A DNA stretch of 64,000 bases from NCBI RefSeq assembly GCF_026410085.1, contig NZ_CP112866.1:2604001-2668000 (forward strand), given 5' to 3'. The translations under genes were made by a program, and so were the position numbers. Under the pieces are notes generated by a model, which was given only the letters and a program-made list of their open reading frames with translations, had not been told where the DNA came from and made no database searches. Origin of the DNA: Pseudomonas quebecensis. Lineage in GTDB: Bacteria > Pseudomonadota > Gammaproteobacteria > Pseudomonadales > Pseudomonadaceae. This document shows, in pieces, positions 45,488-54,256 of the stretch (position 1 is its first letter; the number at the start of each line of letters is the position of its first letter).

Positions 45488-46278
45488 AACAGCCCGCCGA
45501 GGTCGGAGGGTTTCCAATTCATGATCACAAGCTCGCCGCTGACCTCGGCTTTTCCCTGGCGCTGATTGGCGGTGCTGTAGCGGATTTCCAGCGTTTCAAA
45601 GTGGAACCCTTCAAACACCCGCCGAATATCAGGATGATCGTTAATACTCACCATGACCTTGCCTTTGCAACGACGCATGAAGTCGGCCATTCGCTCATAG
45701 TTTTCGAACGGAAAGTCCACCCCGTAGCCCGCGGTCTGCCAGTAAGGTGGGTCCATGTAGTGGAAGGTGTGGGGCCGGTCGTAGCGTTCGGCGCATTCGA
45801 GCCATCCTAAGTTTTCGACATAGGTTCCGGAGAGGCGCTGCCAGGCTGCGGAAAGGTTCTCTTCGATCCGCAACAGATTAATAGCCGGGCCCGTAGTGGC
45901 AGTGCCGAAGGTCTGGCCGCTGACCTTCCCGGCGAAGGCATGGTGCTGCAAGTAGAAAAAACGGGCAGCTCGCTGGATATCGGTGAGGGTTTCCGGTCGG
46001 GTCATTTTCTGCCACTCAAACACTTGGCGCGAGCTCAGGGCCCATTTGAATTGGCGTACGAACTCCTCCATGTGGTTCTGCACAACCCGGTACAACGTCA
46101 CCAGGTCGCCATTGATATCGTTGAGAACTTCGACCGGGGCGGCCTGAGGGCGCATGAAGTAAAGCGCAGCACCACCAGCGAACACTTCAACGTAGCATTC
46201 GTGCGGTGGGAACAGAGGAATAAGGCGATCAGCCAAGCGACGCTTGCCGCCCGTCCATGGAACAATTGGGTTTGTCAT
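45484..46278 (-). CDS. D12-class (Dam-like) DNA adenine methyltransferase
   Basis: 264 residues. Motif I region VPWTGGKRRL (6-15) and YVEVFAGGAALYF, with catalytic DPPY at 176-179 followed by W. Transfers methyl from SAM to adenine N6; the site may be GATC-like but cannot be told. AAGGA nine bases before the ATG at 46278 fixes the start. Phage solitary methylases often protect against restriction. Lies after the lysis genes. Confidence 0.9.
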   Translation of the reverse strand: MTNPIVPWTGGKRRLADRLIPLFPPHECYVEVFAGGAALYFMRPQAAPVEVLNDINGDLVTLYRVVQNHMEEFVRQFKWALSSRQVFEWQKMTRPETLTDIQRAARFFYLQHHAFAGKVSGQTFGTATTGPAINLLRIEENLSAAWQRLSGTYVENLGWLECAERYDRPHTFHYMDPPYWQTAGYGVDFPFENYERMADFMRRCKGKVMVSINDHPDIRRVFEGFHFETLEIRYSTANQRQGKAEVSGELVIMNWKPSDLGGLF

Positions 46279-46345
46279 TTTTGCAATCCTTTGCAAAGTG
46301 GGTGTTTGTTGGGGCCATGCTAATTTTTGCGACCGGGAATCTATG

Positions 46346-46864
46346 TCAGGGCGCAATGGCCCTGACATACGCCTGGCACGCCCGCAGCGCGATCAATCCT
46401 TGGTCGCCGGCATCGGTGATGGCGATAATTCGTTGAGCATGCGCTGGGTCAAGTTGGGCTCGACGCGTTGCATGAACCACGCCGACGGCGCCGGCGGCGG
46501 TAGGCATGTTGCAGCCACTGGCTGTATCCGCTGCGTCGACAAGGACTGACAGCCGCACATCAGCAGTGGCAAGGCGATCGCGCAGAGCAGCCTGGGTACG
46601 TTGGGCATCGGACAATTCTCGTGTGTGTTGTTGGTCTTGGGTCGCGAGCTGCTGCTCGGTGGCCAGGCGCTTGTCCTGCTCGGCGCGGGCCTGGGCGGCG
46701 GCGGCATTGCTGATCCTGATGAGGTCGTCCTGATGCAGCCCGGCCTGATGGGCCAGCCTCTCGCCCATGCGCCAGTCCTGCACCTGCCAGGCGGTGCCCG
46801 CGGCACCGGCCATCATCACCAGGATCAGCACCGCCAGGCCGGCCAGCTTCTGCACTGGCGTCAT
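46346..46864 (-). CDS. Rz: i-spanin, Rz-like lysis protein
   Basis: 172 residues: one N-terminal membrane anchor (about 8-27), then a long alanine/glutamine-rich coiled coil (ISNAAAAQARAEQDKRLATEQQLATQ) and a short C-terminal domain. This is the plan of the inner-membrane spanin that links to Rz1 to fuse the two membranes at the end of lysis. Overlaps the upstream endolysin-like gene by four bases and contains Rz1 in another frame. Confidence 0.82.
   Translation of the reverse strand: MTPVQKLAGLAVLILVMMAGAAGTAWQVQDWRMGERLAHQAGLHQDDLIRISNAAAAQARAEQDKRLATEQQLATQDQQHTRELSDAQRTQAALRDRLATADVRLSVLVDAADTASGCNMPTAAGAVGVVHATRRAQLDPAHAQRIIAITDAGDQGLIALRACQAYVRAIAP
46393..46608 (-). CDS. Rz1: o-spanin, Rz1-like lipoprotein nested in Rz
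   Basis: 71 residues entirely inside the Rz gene in another frame. It starts MPNVPRLLCAIALPLLMCGC, a lipoprotein signal whose lipobox Cys is residue 18 or 20, followed by a Pro-containing outer-membrane peptide (CLPPPAPSAW). Short, Pro-containing and nested: the classic Rz/Rz1 arrangement. Confidence 0.8.
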   Translation of the reverse strand: MPNVPRLLCAIALPLLMCGCQSLSTQRIQPVAATCLPPPAPSAWFMQRVEPNLTQRMLNELSPSPMPATKD

Positions 46865-47286
46865 GCCAGCGCCCGCCGCACGCCTTCCACCACCACCACG
46901 TCAGGGTACGCGTACCCTGCGTTCTCGTGATGGATGATCGCTTTGACGAAGCCAGTCATCACCGGCGGCTGGCCCAGGTCGACCTCGGCGCCAGGCCGGG
47001 TGCCGGTGTTGGCTTCAACGGCGCGCACGTACGCGGCGGTGTCGTTCTCTGCCGAGGGTGCCCACCGGTTGATGATCGCCTTCACGGTCTTCAGCCCATG
47101 TTTTCGCTGATACGTCAGCAGCAGCTTGCCCAGGGCGCGGATACCGTTCTCCGGGCTGTCGAACCTGGCAAACCGCTTCTCGATCGCAGGGTCTGGCTTG
47201 AGCTGGCCCTGCCACTGGTTGGCCGGGTTGTAGTCGATGTTGCCGGGGTTTTTGTTACGTACCCCGCGGGTTTCGGTGGTCGGCAT
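46861..47286 (-). CDS. putative phage endolysin / virion-lysozyme-like protein
   Basis: 141 residues beginning PTTETRGVRNKNPGNIDYN, with FDSPENGIRALGKLLLTYQRKHGLKTVKAIINRWAP. This resembles the 'structural protein P5'/peptidoglycan-degrading proteins of Pseudomonas prophages. It has no signal peptide and lies directly upstream of Rz, the usual endolysin slot. Catalytic residues are not certain. GGAG before the ATG comes from the hairpin/CCTGGAGAAA cassette at 47287-47325. Confidence 0.65.
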   Translation of the reverse strand: MPTTETRGVRNKNPGNIDYNPANQWQGQLKPDPAIEKRFARFDSPENGIRALGKLLLTYQRKHGLKTVKAIINRWAPSAENDTAAYVRAVEANTGTRPGAEVDLGQPPVMTGFVKAIIHHENAGYAYPDVVVVEGVRRALA

Positions 47287-47302
47287 TGGCTTTCTCCAGG
47301 CG

Positions 47303-47325
47303 AAAAAAACCCGCTCAGTGGCGGG
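47303..47325 (-). terminator. hairpin with T-run ahead of the endolysin gene
   Basis: CCCGC (47310-47314) and GCGGG (47321-47325) with a 6-base loop. Read leftward it is followed by seven T, then CGCCTGGAGAAA and the endolysin ATG. It begins right at the tail-fibre stop. One of four similar cassettes in this module. Confidence 0.7.
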
Positions 47326-47328
47326 CTA

Positions 47329-48225
47329 CTATTCTTCGGTTGCGGTCATGGGCGGGGGCGATTCAGCCTTGGGCATCTCCAATCGCACATCGATCCAGCT
47401 GTTGAGAGGCACGTCCATAGGTGCGCCGCGGCCCGGCACCATCTCGCCGTCTTCGGTGAGCGTCCAGCGCTGCTTGAAGAGCCGGACCACAATGGAACCG
47501 TCGTCCGCTTGCTGACTATCCGTGATGCCCAGCATGCGGCCGCCATCTGGCGAGCTTGGGTCGTGCGTTCGCCAGCCTTCCAGGGCAAGCCCCAGGCTTC
47601 CGGTTACGCGGTACTCACCGACGCTCAATCGTTCAACCGAAACGCCGTAAGCCTGATCATTCGCCACTCCCCAGCTGCCAGCGGGTTCAAAGGTGCTTTC
47701 CTGCAAATCAAGGCGAGCGCTGTCAGCAACGTTTGCAATGCGCACGATTGGCGATGCTGCTGAAAGCGCGCCACCCGAGCCTCTGGTAGTGTTGCCGTCG
47801 TGGTAGATCTTGCGCCATGGATCGCCACCACCGTTCGGAGCAATCGTGCGAAACATCAGGTTCATGCTGTTTCCTGTGACCACTTGAGCCACCAGGTCCA
47901 TCGCACAATTCTGGAATGGGTATTGCGCTCGAATGCCCGACCAATAGGCGCCGCCTGGCGGCACCACGGTAGTATTGTCGCCGTAGTTAATAAAATGGCT
48001 GCCCTGCTCGGCAAACGCAGAATTACCAGCCATCGGCGCGGGCGAGCCCACATCCTGAATATTGCCTACCAGAAGACCCACGTTGCGATTTGAAGCTGTA
48101 CCCAACAAAGCATTGCGCGCATACAGCTCTGTTGTCATCGCATTGATCTTCACGCCAGTGCTGCGCGTGGTATCTCCACCGGCACCGGTTGGTGTCGTGC
48201 CGAGGTTGATTTCTTGTCTTGCCAT
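47329..48225 (-). CDS. phage tail fibre/tail tip protein
   Basis: 298 residues. The N-terminus MARQEINLGTTPTGAGGDTTRSTGVKINAM is the common start of Pseudomonas tail-fibre-like proteins. The middle holds glycine-rich beta segments and WRKIYHDGNTT, a pyocin-knob-type repeat end. Probably a receptor-binding appendage. GAGG lies seven bases before the ATG. Confidence 0.75.
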   Translation of the reverse strand: MARQEINLGTTPTGAGGDTTRSTGVKINAMTTELYARNALLGTASNRNVGLLVGNIQDVGSPAPMAGNSAFAEQGSHFINYGDNTTVVPPGGAYWSGIRAQYPFQNCAMDLVAQVVTGNSMNLMFRTIAPNGGGDPWRKIYHDGNTTRGSGGALSAASPIVRIANVADSARLDLQESTFEPAGSWGVANDQAYGVSVERLSVGEYRVTGSLGLALEGWRTHDPSSPDGGRMLGITDSQQADDGSIVVRLFKQRWTLTEDGEMVPGRGAPMDVPLNSWIDVRLEMPKAESPPPMTATEE

Positions 48226-48257
48226 TAATGCACCTCTGGAATCAGTAAATTAAACTA

Positions 48258-48920
48258 TCAATTGATTGGTTTGGCGAAAACTACCGGATTATATAGCGTG
48301 GTCGATATATCAACCCCGACGACCTGCATTACTAATCGGTCATTGTTGTATTCCCACACCGCATACATATTTCCCTGCCTTGAAATCAAACCAGCGACAT
48401 CCATCGCAATGTTATTCAACAGCATATAATCGCCACTAGCCAAGCTAGACGGTGCCGTCCAGCTAAGCATTGTTTGCCCTTGTGCATCCTGCCCCGCACC
48501 TAAATAGGTCCAGCTTGTTATGGTTCTGGTGAACTGAGCGCACGGGGTGCCATTATCAAAAATTAGTTTAGCGTTCTGATCCCATAGTCTGAACCCGAAC
48601 TTAGCGGTGGGCGCTGAAGTAAATGCCGCAGCAAACCATTTACCGGACGTAGTGTTTGATCTTCCTCCTAAGAATGAAAAACCAGTCCATGCGCCTGCAG
48701 AGCCCCTAACCAAGCAAAAGCAAAATACGTTTGTTTGATCAGGCCTTACAAAAACCAGCGGCGGCTCTGCAGTAGTGATAGTCGCAGAAAACGGCACATA
48801 CACCCCGGACGCCACACCACTCCAAGTTCCTTTATCAAGCGTTGTGAGTCTGGAAAACTCAGAATCCAGGGTGACAACGTTAGAGCCATTGGTAAATCTC
48901 ATTCCGTATGACGACATCAT
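48258..48920 (-). CDS. phage tail-associated protein (paralogue of the next gene)
   Basis: 220 residues, beta-rich, beginning SSYGMRFTNGSNVVTLDSEF. The S-Y-G-x-R start and early layout match the neighbouring 109-residue protein, so the two are probably duplicates with divergent C-terminal parts. Couples by a four-base overlap to that gene. Function probably at the tail tip next to J. More AT-rich than the tail genes upstream. Confidence 0.65.
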   Translation of the reverse strand: MMSSYGMRFTNGSNVVTLDSEFSRLTTLDKGTWSGVASGVYVPFSATITTAEPPLVFVRPDQTNVFCFCLVRGSAGAWTGFSFLGGRSNTTSGKWFAAAFTSAPTAKFGFRLWDQNAKLIFDNGTPCAQFTRTITSWTYLGAGQDAQGQTMLSWTAPSSLASGDYMLLNNIAMDVAGLISRQGNMYAVWEYNNDRLVMQVVGVDISTTLYNPVVFAKPIN

Positions 48921-49246
48921 CGATACCTCATTACGAGTAATCTTTGTGTAGTAGTACCAAGAGGACCGTTTGAGCTTTGTCTATTGCCGAACCAAACCCT
49001 AACTACCCCATTCAATACCTCAGGAATAAAACCGATAGCGCTGTTGAACTGCGCGCCCGTATCGTAAGCACCAACTGGCACGCAAACTGCCGAATACTTG
49101 GTAGGCTCAACGCCAGGCACGGCGATGTCTACGTATCTTCCGGCTGTTTTAGCAACAAGTGCGGAGTAAGTAACACCAACCGTGAATGACGTTTCGTCAA
49201 GTTCAAGCGCGCCAGTAGCTCCCCAGATCCTGATTCCATAACTCAT
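48917..49246 (-). CDS. small phage tail-associated protein
   Basis: 109 residues starting MSYGIRIWGATGALELDE, beta-rich, no cysteine motif. Overlaps J (upstream) and the 220-residue paralogue (downstream) by four bases each, so all three are translationally coupled. Exact role unknown. Confidence 0.65.
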   Translation of the reverse strand: MSYGIRIWGATGALELDETSFTVGVTYSALVAKTAGRYVDIAVPGVEPTKYSAVCVPVGAYDTGAQFNSAIGFIPEVLNGVVRVWFGNRQSSNGPLGTTTQRLLVMRYR

Positions 49247-52200
49247 GCGTCAAGATCCCCCCACTGATAGCGCTTCACGCCAGATGCATCGAAGACCTTG
49301 CCGCCCGAGTTATTTATCACCTGCCGAGCCTGGCCAACTCCCAATGAACTGTTGATCTCAAACGTTCCGTCGAAGAACAACTTCCATCCCGTCTGCCCTG
49401 CGACATAGTTGTTAGACTGGATGTAGTTACCGATCTTGGCATTCGTGATCGTTCCGTCCTCAATGAATGCCGACTTGAGAAACGCCTGCCCCCCCTTCAC
49501 CGCGAAAGGAACTGAGCCGGCCTGCTCAATAGCGAACAAGTCGGCGCTAATGACGAACTGGCTCTGAAGACCTCCTGGGCCGTTCTCAAGCCCGAGACCG
49601 ATGCCGGCATACTTGTAGATACCAGTGGCGGTTTCGTACTGCATGCGCACCGACCAGTTCAGCGTCACCTTTCCGTTTACGGCTTGGATAGCCGTGGCGT
49701 TGGTTTGGATCGCTGCGGTATTACCGTTGAGCGTTGTCTTAACGGTTTCGATGCTGGACGACAGGGCGCCGTCGGCATTGATGCGTGCAGTTTGCTCGCT
49801 GACGATGGCGGCGGCGTTTGCTGCGACGCTGGCCTCTACCACATCCGTGCGCTGGCCCTGAGCCAGGTCGCCCTCAATGAGCGCGGACTGAGTGGACCAC
49901 ACACCGACGTAGCTGGCCTCAGAGCCCATCAGCGCGCTGTCGTCACCCTGAAGCGGCGGATTGACCTGCAGGTAAATGCCGTCCACCCGTTGCGCCGTGG
50001 TGGTGACCTTGTTGTCGAGCGTGGTCACCGAGGTCTTGAGCGTGCTAAGCCCGCTGGCCGTGGCGGTGACGCCGGTGACAGGATCGTTCACCGTGGTTTT
50101 CACCGCGTTCAGCTGCGAGGCCTGGGCGGTGATGTCCTGGCCCTGCTGGTTAATCGTCGCCGAGTTCTGCTGAACCTGGGTCACCAGGGCGTTGACCGTC
50201 TGCGTGACGGTGCCAATGTCGGTCCAATAGGTGGCGTTCGGCGGCGGGTTGTTCGCCGGCACCGCGCCGTTGGCCTGGTACAAGTGCTGGCCCACGCGAA
50301 CGATGTCGTTCAGCGCGTACGCCTTGGATGGAACGTACTCCAGCGCATCGACCACCTCCCCGATCAGCTGCTCCAGCTCATCCTTGGCCGCGTCAATGCG
50401 ACCGTTCACCGAGCCTGGTCCGTTTCCGTCGATCAGGTCGATTCGGTCCTTCAGGTGCTGGCCCAGGGCGGTTTCGTAAATCTGCCCTTTGATCTGCTCA
50501 AGGATGGGCCCAGCATCCGAACTGGCCTGGCCCATAACGCCATTCACAACCGGATAGAACGGCCCAATGTTGCCGGTACGGTCCACCAGGCGCGCCCAGA
50601 AGAACAGCGTTGCGCCCGCCAGCAGCGACTGCATGCGGTAATCGGCCTGCGGATACGCCAGATCGGCCAGCTTGGTCGCCGCCGCCAGGTTGTTCGCCGG
50701 GCCATACCAAAGCTCGGTACGCTGGGTGTCCTCGGCACCGGCGGGGAAGCCCCACTTGATGCTGATACCGAAGAGTTCGCTTTTGGTGGTCAGGGATGAC
50801 ACCGCCGGCGGCAGGCCAACCTTCCCTTGAAGGTCGGTGAGGACGGAGTTTTTCCACACCGACGAGATGTCGAACGCGCTCACCGCGCGCACACGGGCCA
50901 GATAGGCGCCCGAGTAGATGCCGGTAACGTCGACGCTCGTCGAGCCCGTGCGCTGCACCTTGATCCAGTTCCCGTTGTCCTTGCGCCACTCCACGTCGTA
51001 CGCCACGGCGCCAGTAACGGCTGGCCATGAGATGTTCATGGTGCTGATGGCGATACCCTGGTTCACGGCATAGCTCGACGTCAGCGTGACGCTTGCCGGC
51101 GCCGGAACCACGGTGATCGGGATCACGCTGATGGGTCGCTCTTCCAAGCGCGCGCCAGTGTCGATGTGAGCGAACTTGCTCGGATCGTACTGAACTGCCG
51201 AGATCTCGAACACGCCAGGCTCTGGCCGCGCCACGCTGACCACGCGATAAAGCGGGATGGCAAGGTCGTCAGCATCCAGCGCCCAAACCAGTTCGCGCTC
51301 GGGCGGCACGGAATAAGCAACGGTCACGGTGACCTGCCGACCGCTGACAAATTGCACGGTCCGGCCCTCACACTTGCCGTCTGGCAGGTTGAGGATCAGG
51401 CGATCACCGGGCTTGGCCTGGGTATCCCGATCCAACGTGATGACCTTGCCATTCACTGCGGAGATACGCCCACCCACGGGGCGCCCCGCCAGCAATTCGT
51501 CCGCGATAGGGATCACGTATCCAGGCAGCGGGATACGGCCGTCCAGGCCGACCTTGAAGGTAACGGCCCGGTCCTTGGAGTTGGTGAGCAGCGCCCACTT
51601 ACCTCGGCGCTGGGCCTCGGATTCGCGGGTACAGCCGATGGCACTGATCTCCAGCGGATTGTCGCCGTAGCGGCGCTGCAGCTTCTGATCGGTCACCGCC
51701 GTGACGTCTGTGTCGTAATTGTTCAGTGGGTTGTCGTAGCTGATCAGCGCTCTGGTGTACCGGGTGCGCTCCGATGCGCTGGAGTAGGTGAACTTGCCAT
51801 CGATGACGTTCGCCTTGGTGTAGGCGAAGTCGAAGTCGGTGGCGCGCGGCATATCCGCCAAGGTGAAAACCTGGCCTTGGGCCCAATAGGTCATACCCCG
51901 GTAAATGGTCGAGATATCGCGTAGTAGCGACCAGGCGTCAGCCTTGCTCTGCAGGTTCAGGTTGCAGATGAAGCGCGGCTCCTGGCCACCCTTCCCGTCC
52001 GGCACCAGTTGGTCGCAGTACTGCGAGATGCGATACAGCTCCCACTTGTCCACCATCCACGGCTTGATGCGACGGCCGAGGCCGAAGCGGTCTGCGGTTG
52101 TAATGTCGTAGGTCATCCAGACCGCGTTATCGGTCCAAGCCTGCTTGAATGTGCCGTCCCAAACGCCCGAGTAGGTGCGTGACACCGGGTCATAGTTGCT

Positions 52201-52971
52201 CGGTACCTGCATCTTTTTCAGCTTTGTCTCGACGGTCACCGCTGGGATGCTGCGAAACTGTTCGGCTGAAAATTCGATGTAGAGCAGCGCAGTATTTGGG
52301 TAGCGGATCTTCGCGTCGATCACCTCCGTGAAGCCGGCGATCTGCATAGTGTCGGAGATTTTGTTGTTGTTCTTGTTGATGGTCAGCCGCGTGATACGCA
52401 TCAACCAACCGGTTGTTGCTTTGGGAAGATCAATGCGGCGGGTGCGCTCGTAAAGGCTGGTGGTCTTGCCGTCGACCGCTTCACTAAGCACCTGTTGGTA
52501 GGCGCCGCCGTCGGTGGCCAACTCAACTTTGTACTCAATCCGGTAACCGTTAATGTTGCCGCTGGCGTCCACAGACTGAAGTGCCGACCAGGCGAAGCGC
52601 ACGCGAACAGCAGAGAGCTGCGTGTTGTTGATAGCGCGAACCCATGGCGTCCCGCTGCGCAGCTCGGTACTGATCGTGGTCTCATTCTCGATCGAGGGGA
52701 TGCCCTGGATATAGCTCTGATCCACCGCTCCGGTGCGCCACTCCCACTTCACGTTCGGGAAGTTCATGTTTCCCTGGGCATCTTGCAGCGGGGTGTTGTC
52801 GAGAAAGATATCGCGCGCGGTAGGCGTGCCTTCGAATTCTCCTTCACCGATAGCGATTAGCATTTTGGCAATGGCGATAGAGCGCAGGCTGTCAGGGGCC
52901 TCGGTGGGCGTTTTTGGCTTCTCGGAGCCACCCTTGGCGCCGTAAATATCGAGCTTCTGTGCTGCGCCCAT
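49243..52971 (-). CDS. tail tip/host specificity protein, lambda gpJ homologue
   Basis: 1242 residues. N-terminal tail-tip core (GGSEKPKTPTEAPDSLRSIAIAKMLIAIGEGEFEG ... DIFLDNTPLQ), TipJ-type middle, fibronectin-III-like repeats (about 610-800), a helical spacer, and a C-terminal region likely to carry host-receptor contacts. Assembles at the tail tip with K, L and I. The start at 52971 has GGAG from the CCTGGAGAAA cassette. Confidence 0.92.
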   Translation of the reverse strand: MGAAQKLDIYGAKGGSEKPKTPTEAPDSLRSIAIAKMLIAIGEGEFEGTPTARDIFLDNTPLQDAQGNMNFPNVKWEWRTGAVDQSYIQGIPSIENETTISTELRSGTPWVRAINNTQLSAVRVRFAWSALQSVDASGNINGYRIEYKVELATDGGAYQQVLSEAVDGKTTSLYERTRRIDLPKATTGWLMRITRLTINKNNNKISDTMQIAGFTEVIDAKIRYPNTALLYIEFSAEQFRSIPAVTVETKLKKMQVPSNYDPVSRTYSGVWDGTFKQAWTDNAVWMTYDITTADRFGLGRRIKPWMVDKWELYRISQYCDQLVPDGKGGQEPRFICNLNLQSKADAWSLLRDISTIYRGMTYWAQGQVFTLADMPRATDFDFAYTKANVIDGKFTYSSASERTRYTRALISYDNPLNNYDTDVTAVTDQKLQRRYGDNPLEISAIGCTRESEAQRRGKWALLTNSKDRAVTFKVGLDGRIPLPGYVIPIADELLAGRPVGGRISAVNGKVITLDRDTQAKPGDRLILNLPDGKCEGRTVQFVSGRQVTVTVAYSVPPERELVWALDADDLAIPLYRVVSVARPEPGVFEISAVQYDPSKFAHIDTGARLEERPISVIPITVVPAPASVTLTSSYAVNQGIAISTMNISWPAVTGAVAYDVEWRKDNGNWIKVQRTGSTSVDVTGIYSGAYLARVRAVSAFDISSVWKNSVLTDLQGKVGLPPAVSSLTTKSELFGISIKWGFPAGAEDTQRTELWYGPANNLAAATKLADLAYPQADYRMQSLLAGATLFFWARLVDRTGNIGPFYPVVNGVMGQASSDAGPILEQIKGQIYETALGQHLKDRIDLIDGNGPGSVNGRIDAAKDELEQLIGEVVDALEYVPSKAYALNDIVRVGQHLYQANGAVPANNPPPNATYWTDIGTVTQTVNALVTQVQQNSATINQQGQDITAQASQLNAVKTTVNDPVTGVTATASGLSTLKTSVTTLDNKVTTTAQRVDGIYLQVNPPLQGDDSALMGSEASYVGVWSTQSALIEGDLAQGQRTDVVEASVAANAAAIVSEQTARINADGALSSSIETVKTTLNGNTAAIQTNATAIQAVNGKVTLNWSVRMQYETATGIYKYAGIGLGLENGPGGLQSQFVISADLFAIEQAGSVPFAVKGGQAFLKSAFIEDGTITNAKIGNYIQSNNYVAGQTGWKLFFDGTFEINSSLGVGQARQVINNSGGKVFDASGVKRYQWGDLDA

Positions 52972-52987
52972 GCTTTTCTCCAGGCAA

Positions 52988-53009
52988 TAAAAGACCGGCT
53001 CATGGCCGG
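52988..53009 (-). terminator. hairpin with short T-run ahead of J
   Basis: CCGGC (52995-52999) and GCCGG (53005-53009), loop TCATG. Read leftward it is followed by CTTTTATT and then GCCTGGAGAAA and the J start codon. Lies about 20 bp past the tail-I stop. Confidence 0.6.
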
Positions 53010-53030
53010 CTCGGGTGGTGCAGTTGTGAT

Positions 53031-53624
53031 TTACATCTGGTCTTCGGCGTAGATCGCAGCACTGATGATCGCCCCGCCCACTCGCCGCTTTCCATAGCAG
53101 AGCGGAACCGGGTTACCGGATGCGGTGGTGTTCTTGGCGCTGCCGAAGGCATAGCCGGGCGTGTTCTCGGGGGCAGCACTAGTCTTCAGGCCGCTGGCTT
53201 GAGGGCTAAGCATCTGGATAACACCGCCAGCAACGAGCCCGATGCCGGCGCCAATAAGAGGAGTACCGAATGGCGTGGCCGCAAAGACCACCCCAACCAC
53301 AATCAGAATCGCGCCGACAATTGTCTGAAGAATGCCGCCACGCTTGCTACCTACCACTACGGGGGCAATGCGAATATCCCCGGCGCCGTGGTAGGCCAGT
53401 TCTTTCTCGCTAATGTTGCGCTTGTCGCGAAATACCGCGAATTCAAGCCCGCGTGACTTAGCATTCGATAGAAACCGCTCAAAGCCGGGGATCTGGACGC
53501 ACAGCGCCTTGATGGCCTCGGCTGGCGACTTCACCGCAAGCCTGAACGACTTCCCGAACTGCCGGAGCTGTCCATGCAAGCGAATGGTCGTCATTGTTTG
53601 GTAGTTGATCGCTGAGGTCTGCAT
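53031..53624 (-). CDS. tail assembly protein, lambda gpI homologue
   Basis: 197 residues. N-terminal ubiquitin-like part (MTTIRLHGQLRQFGKSFRLAVKSPAEAIKAL), hydrophobic glycine-rich middle (about 98-135), and a C-terminus with NTPGYAFGSAKNTTASGNPVPLCYGKRRVGG typical of TapI. Needed for tail-tip assembly; not in the mature virion in lambda. The ATG at 53624 lies one codon inside a TTG-started frame. Separated from K by two moron genes. Confidence 0.9.
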   Translation of the reverse strand: MQTSAINYQTMTTIRLHGQLRQFGKSFRLAVKSPAEAIKALCVQIPGFERFLSNAKSRGLEFAVFRDKRNISEKELAYHGAGDIRIAPVVVGSKRGGILQTIVGAILIVVGVVFAATPFGTPLIGAGIGLVAGGVIQMLSPQASGLKTSAAPENTPGYAFGSAKNTTASGNPVPLCYGKRRVGGAIISAAIYAEDQM

Positions 53625-53640
53625 CAATTTCTCCAGGCGT

Positions 53641-53660
53641 AAAAAAACCGCCCGAAGGCG
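53641..53660 (-). terminator. hairpin with T-run between lipoprotein moron and tail I gene
   Basis: CCGCC (53647-53651) / GGCGG (53656-53660), loop CGAA. Leftward it is followed by six T (A-run at 53641-53646) plus more, then CGCCTGGAGAAA and the tail-I ATG. It would end the moron transcript unless read through. Confidence 0.75.
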
Positions 53661-53679
53661 GCTTTATGGTTTTCGTTTG

Positions 53680-54102
53680 TCAGTTGTAATCGACGTAGGG
53701 ACCAATGTAGAACCCGGCCATATCGCCGCTGATGCGGTATAGGCTTTCCTTACCAGACTGGACAGTTGCAGAGATGGTTCTAATTGCAGCGCCCGCACAA
53801 AGCCCTGATCCGGCGAGACCGGCGCCGATATTCGGCGAGCCTGGGGGGAGATAAAAGGTAGCTCGTTGCCCAGTACCGATTTTCGCAGCCTTGCGCCCGT
53901 CGATATAGACCACGATATCGCACCCCGAGCCAACAGCGCCGGAGTCGCGTACAACAGTGATCTTCCCGCGTTCACCGGCCGGCTTTGCCTGGAAGGCATA
54001 AATCTCATCCGAAGGCACCGGCTTAGCATCCTGCACCGAGATCGCCGATGAGGCACACCCTGCCAGCATCGCCACCGCTACAGCCGCTATCAAAATCCGC
54101 AT
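53680..54102 (-). CDS. prophage-encoded small lipoprotein (probable moron)
   Basis: 140 residues. Lipoprotein signal with lipobox LAGC (Cys16). The mature part contains ERGKITVVRDSGAVGSGCDIVVYIDGRKAAKIGTGQRATFYLPPGSP, a beta-sandwich-like pattern seen in small outer-membrane lipoproteins. Position between K and I, where lambda has nothing, fits a lysogenic-conversion gene, possibly blocking phage receptors as Cor-type lipoproteins do (inference). GAGGG precedes the ATG at 54102. A terminator hairpin follows. Confidence 0.7.
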   Translation of the reverse strand: MRILIAAVAVAMLAGCASSAISVQDAKPVPSDEIYAFQAKPAGERGKITVVRDSGAVGSGCDIVVYIDGRKAAKIGTGQRATFYLPPGSPNIGAGLAGSGLCAGAAIRTISATVQSGKESLYRISGDMAGFYIGPYVDYN

Positions 54103-54256
54103 GTCGTTCCCTCTTTGATTTGGCGGGACTGTAGCATTTCCGACGTCGAAATCTCTCAAAGTGACTTTTCCAATGCATCGTCGCTGCTGAAAACTGATGT
54201 ATTAGAGGTCGTATTTTATATTGTTCGTGCACCAAGACCGCTCTCGTGATCTTCAA

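Noticed and set aside
46609..46806. Longer start for the Rz1 frame
   Set aside because: The upstream part is a frame-shifted reading of Rz. The ATG at 46608 gives a proper lipoprotein signal and the expected Rz1 size.
49625..50799. Rightward frames opposite J
   Set aside because: Antisense shadows of the J gene; no start signals or homology.
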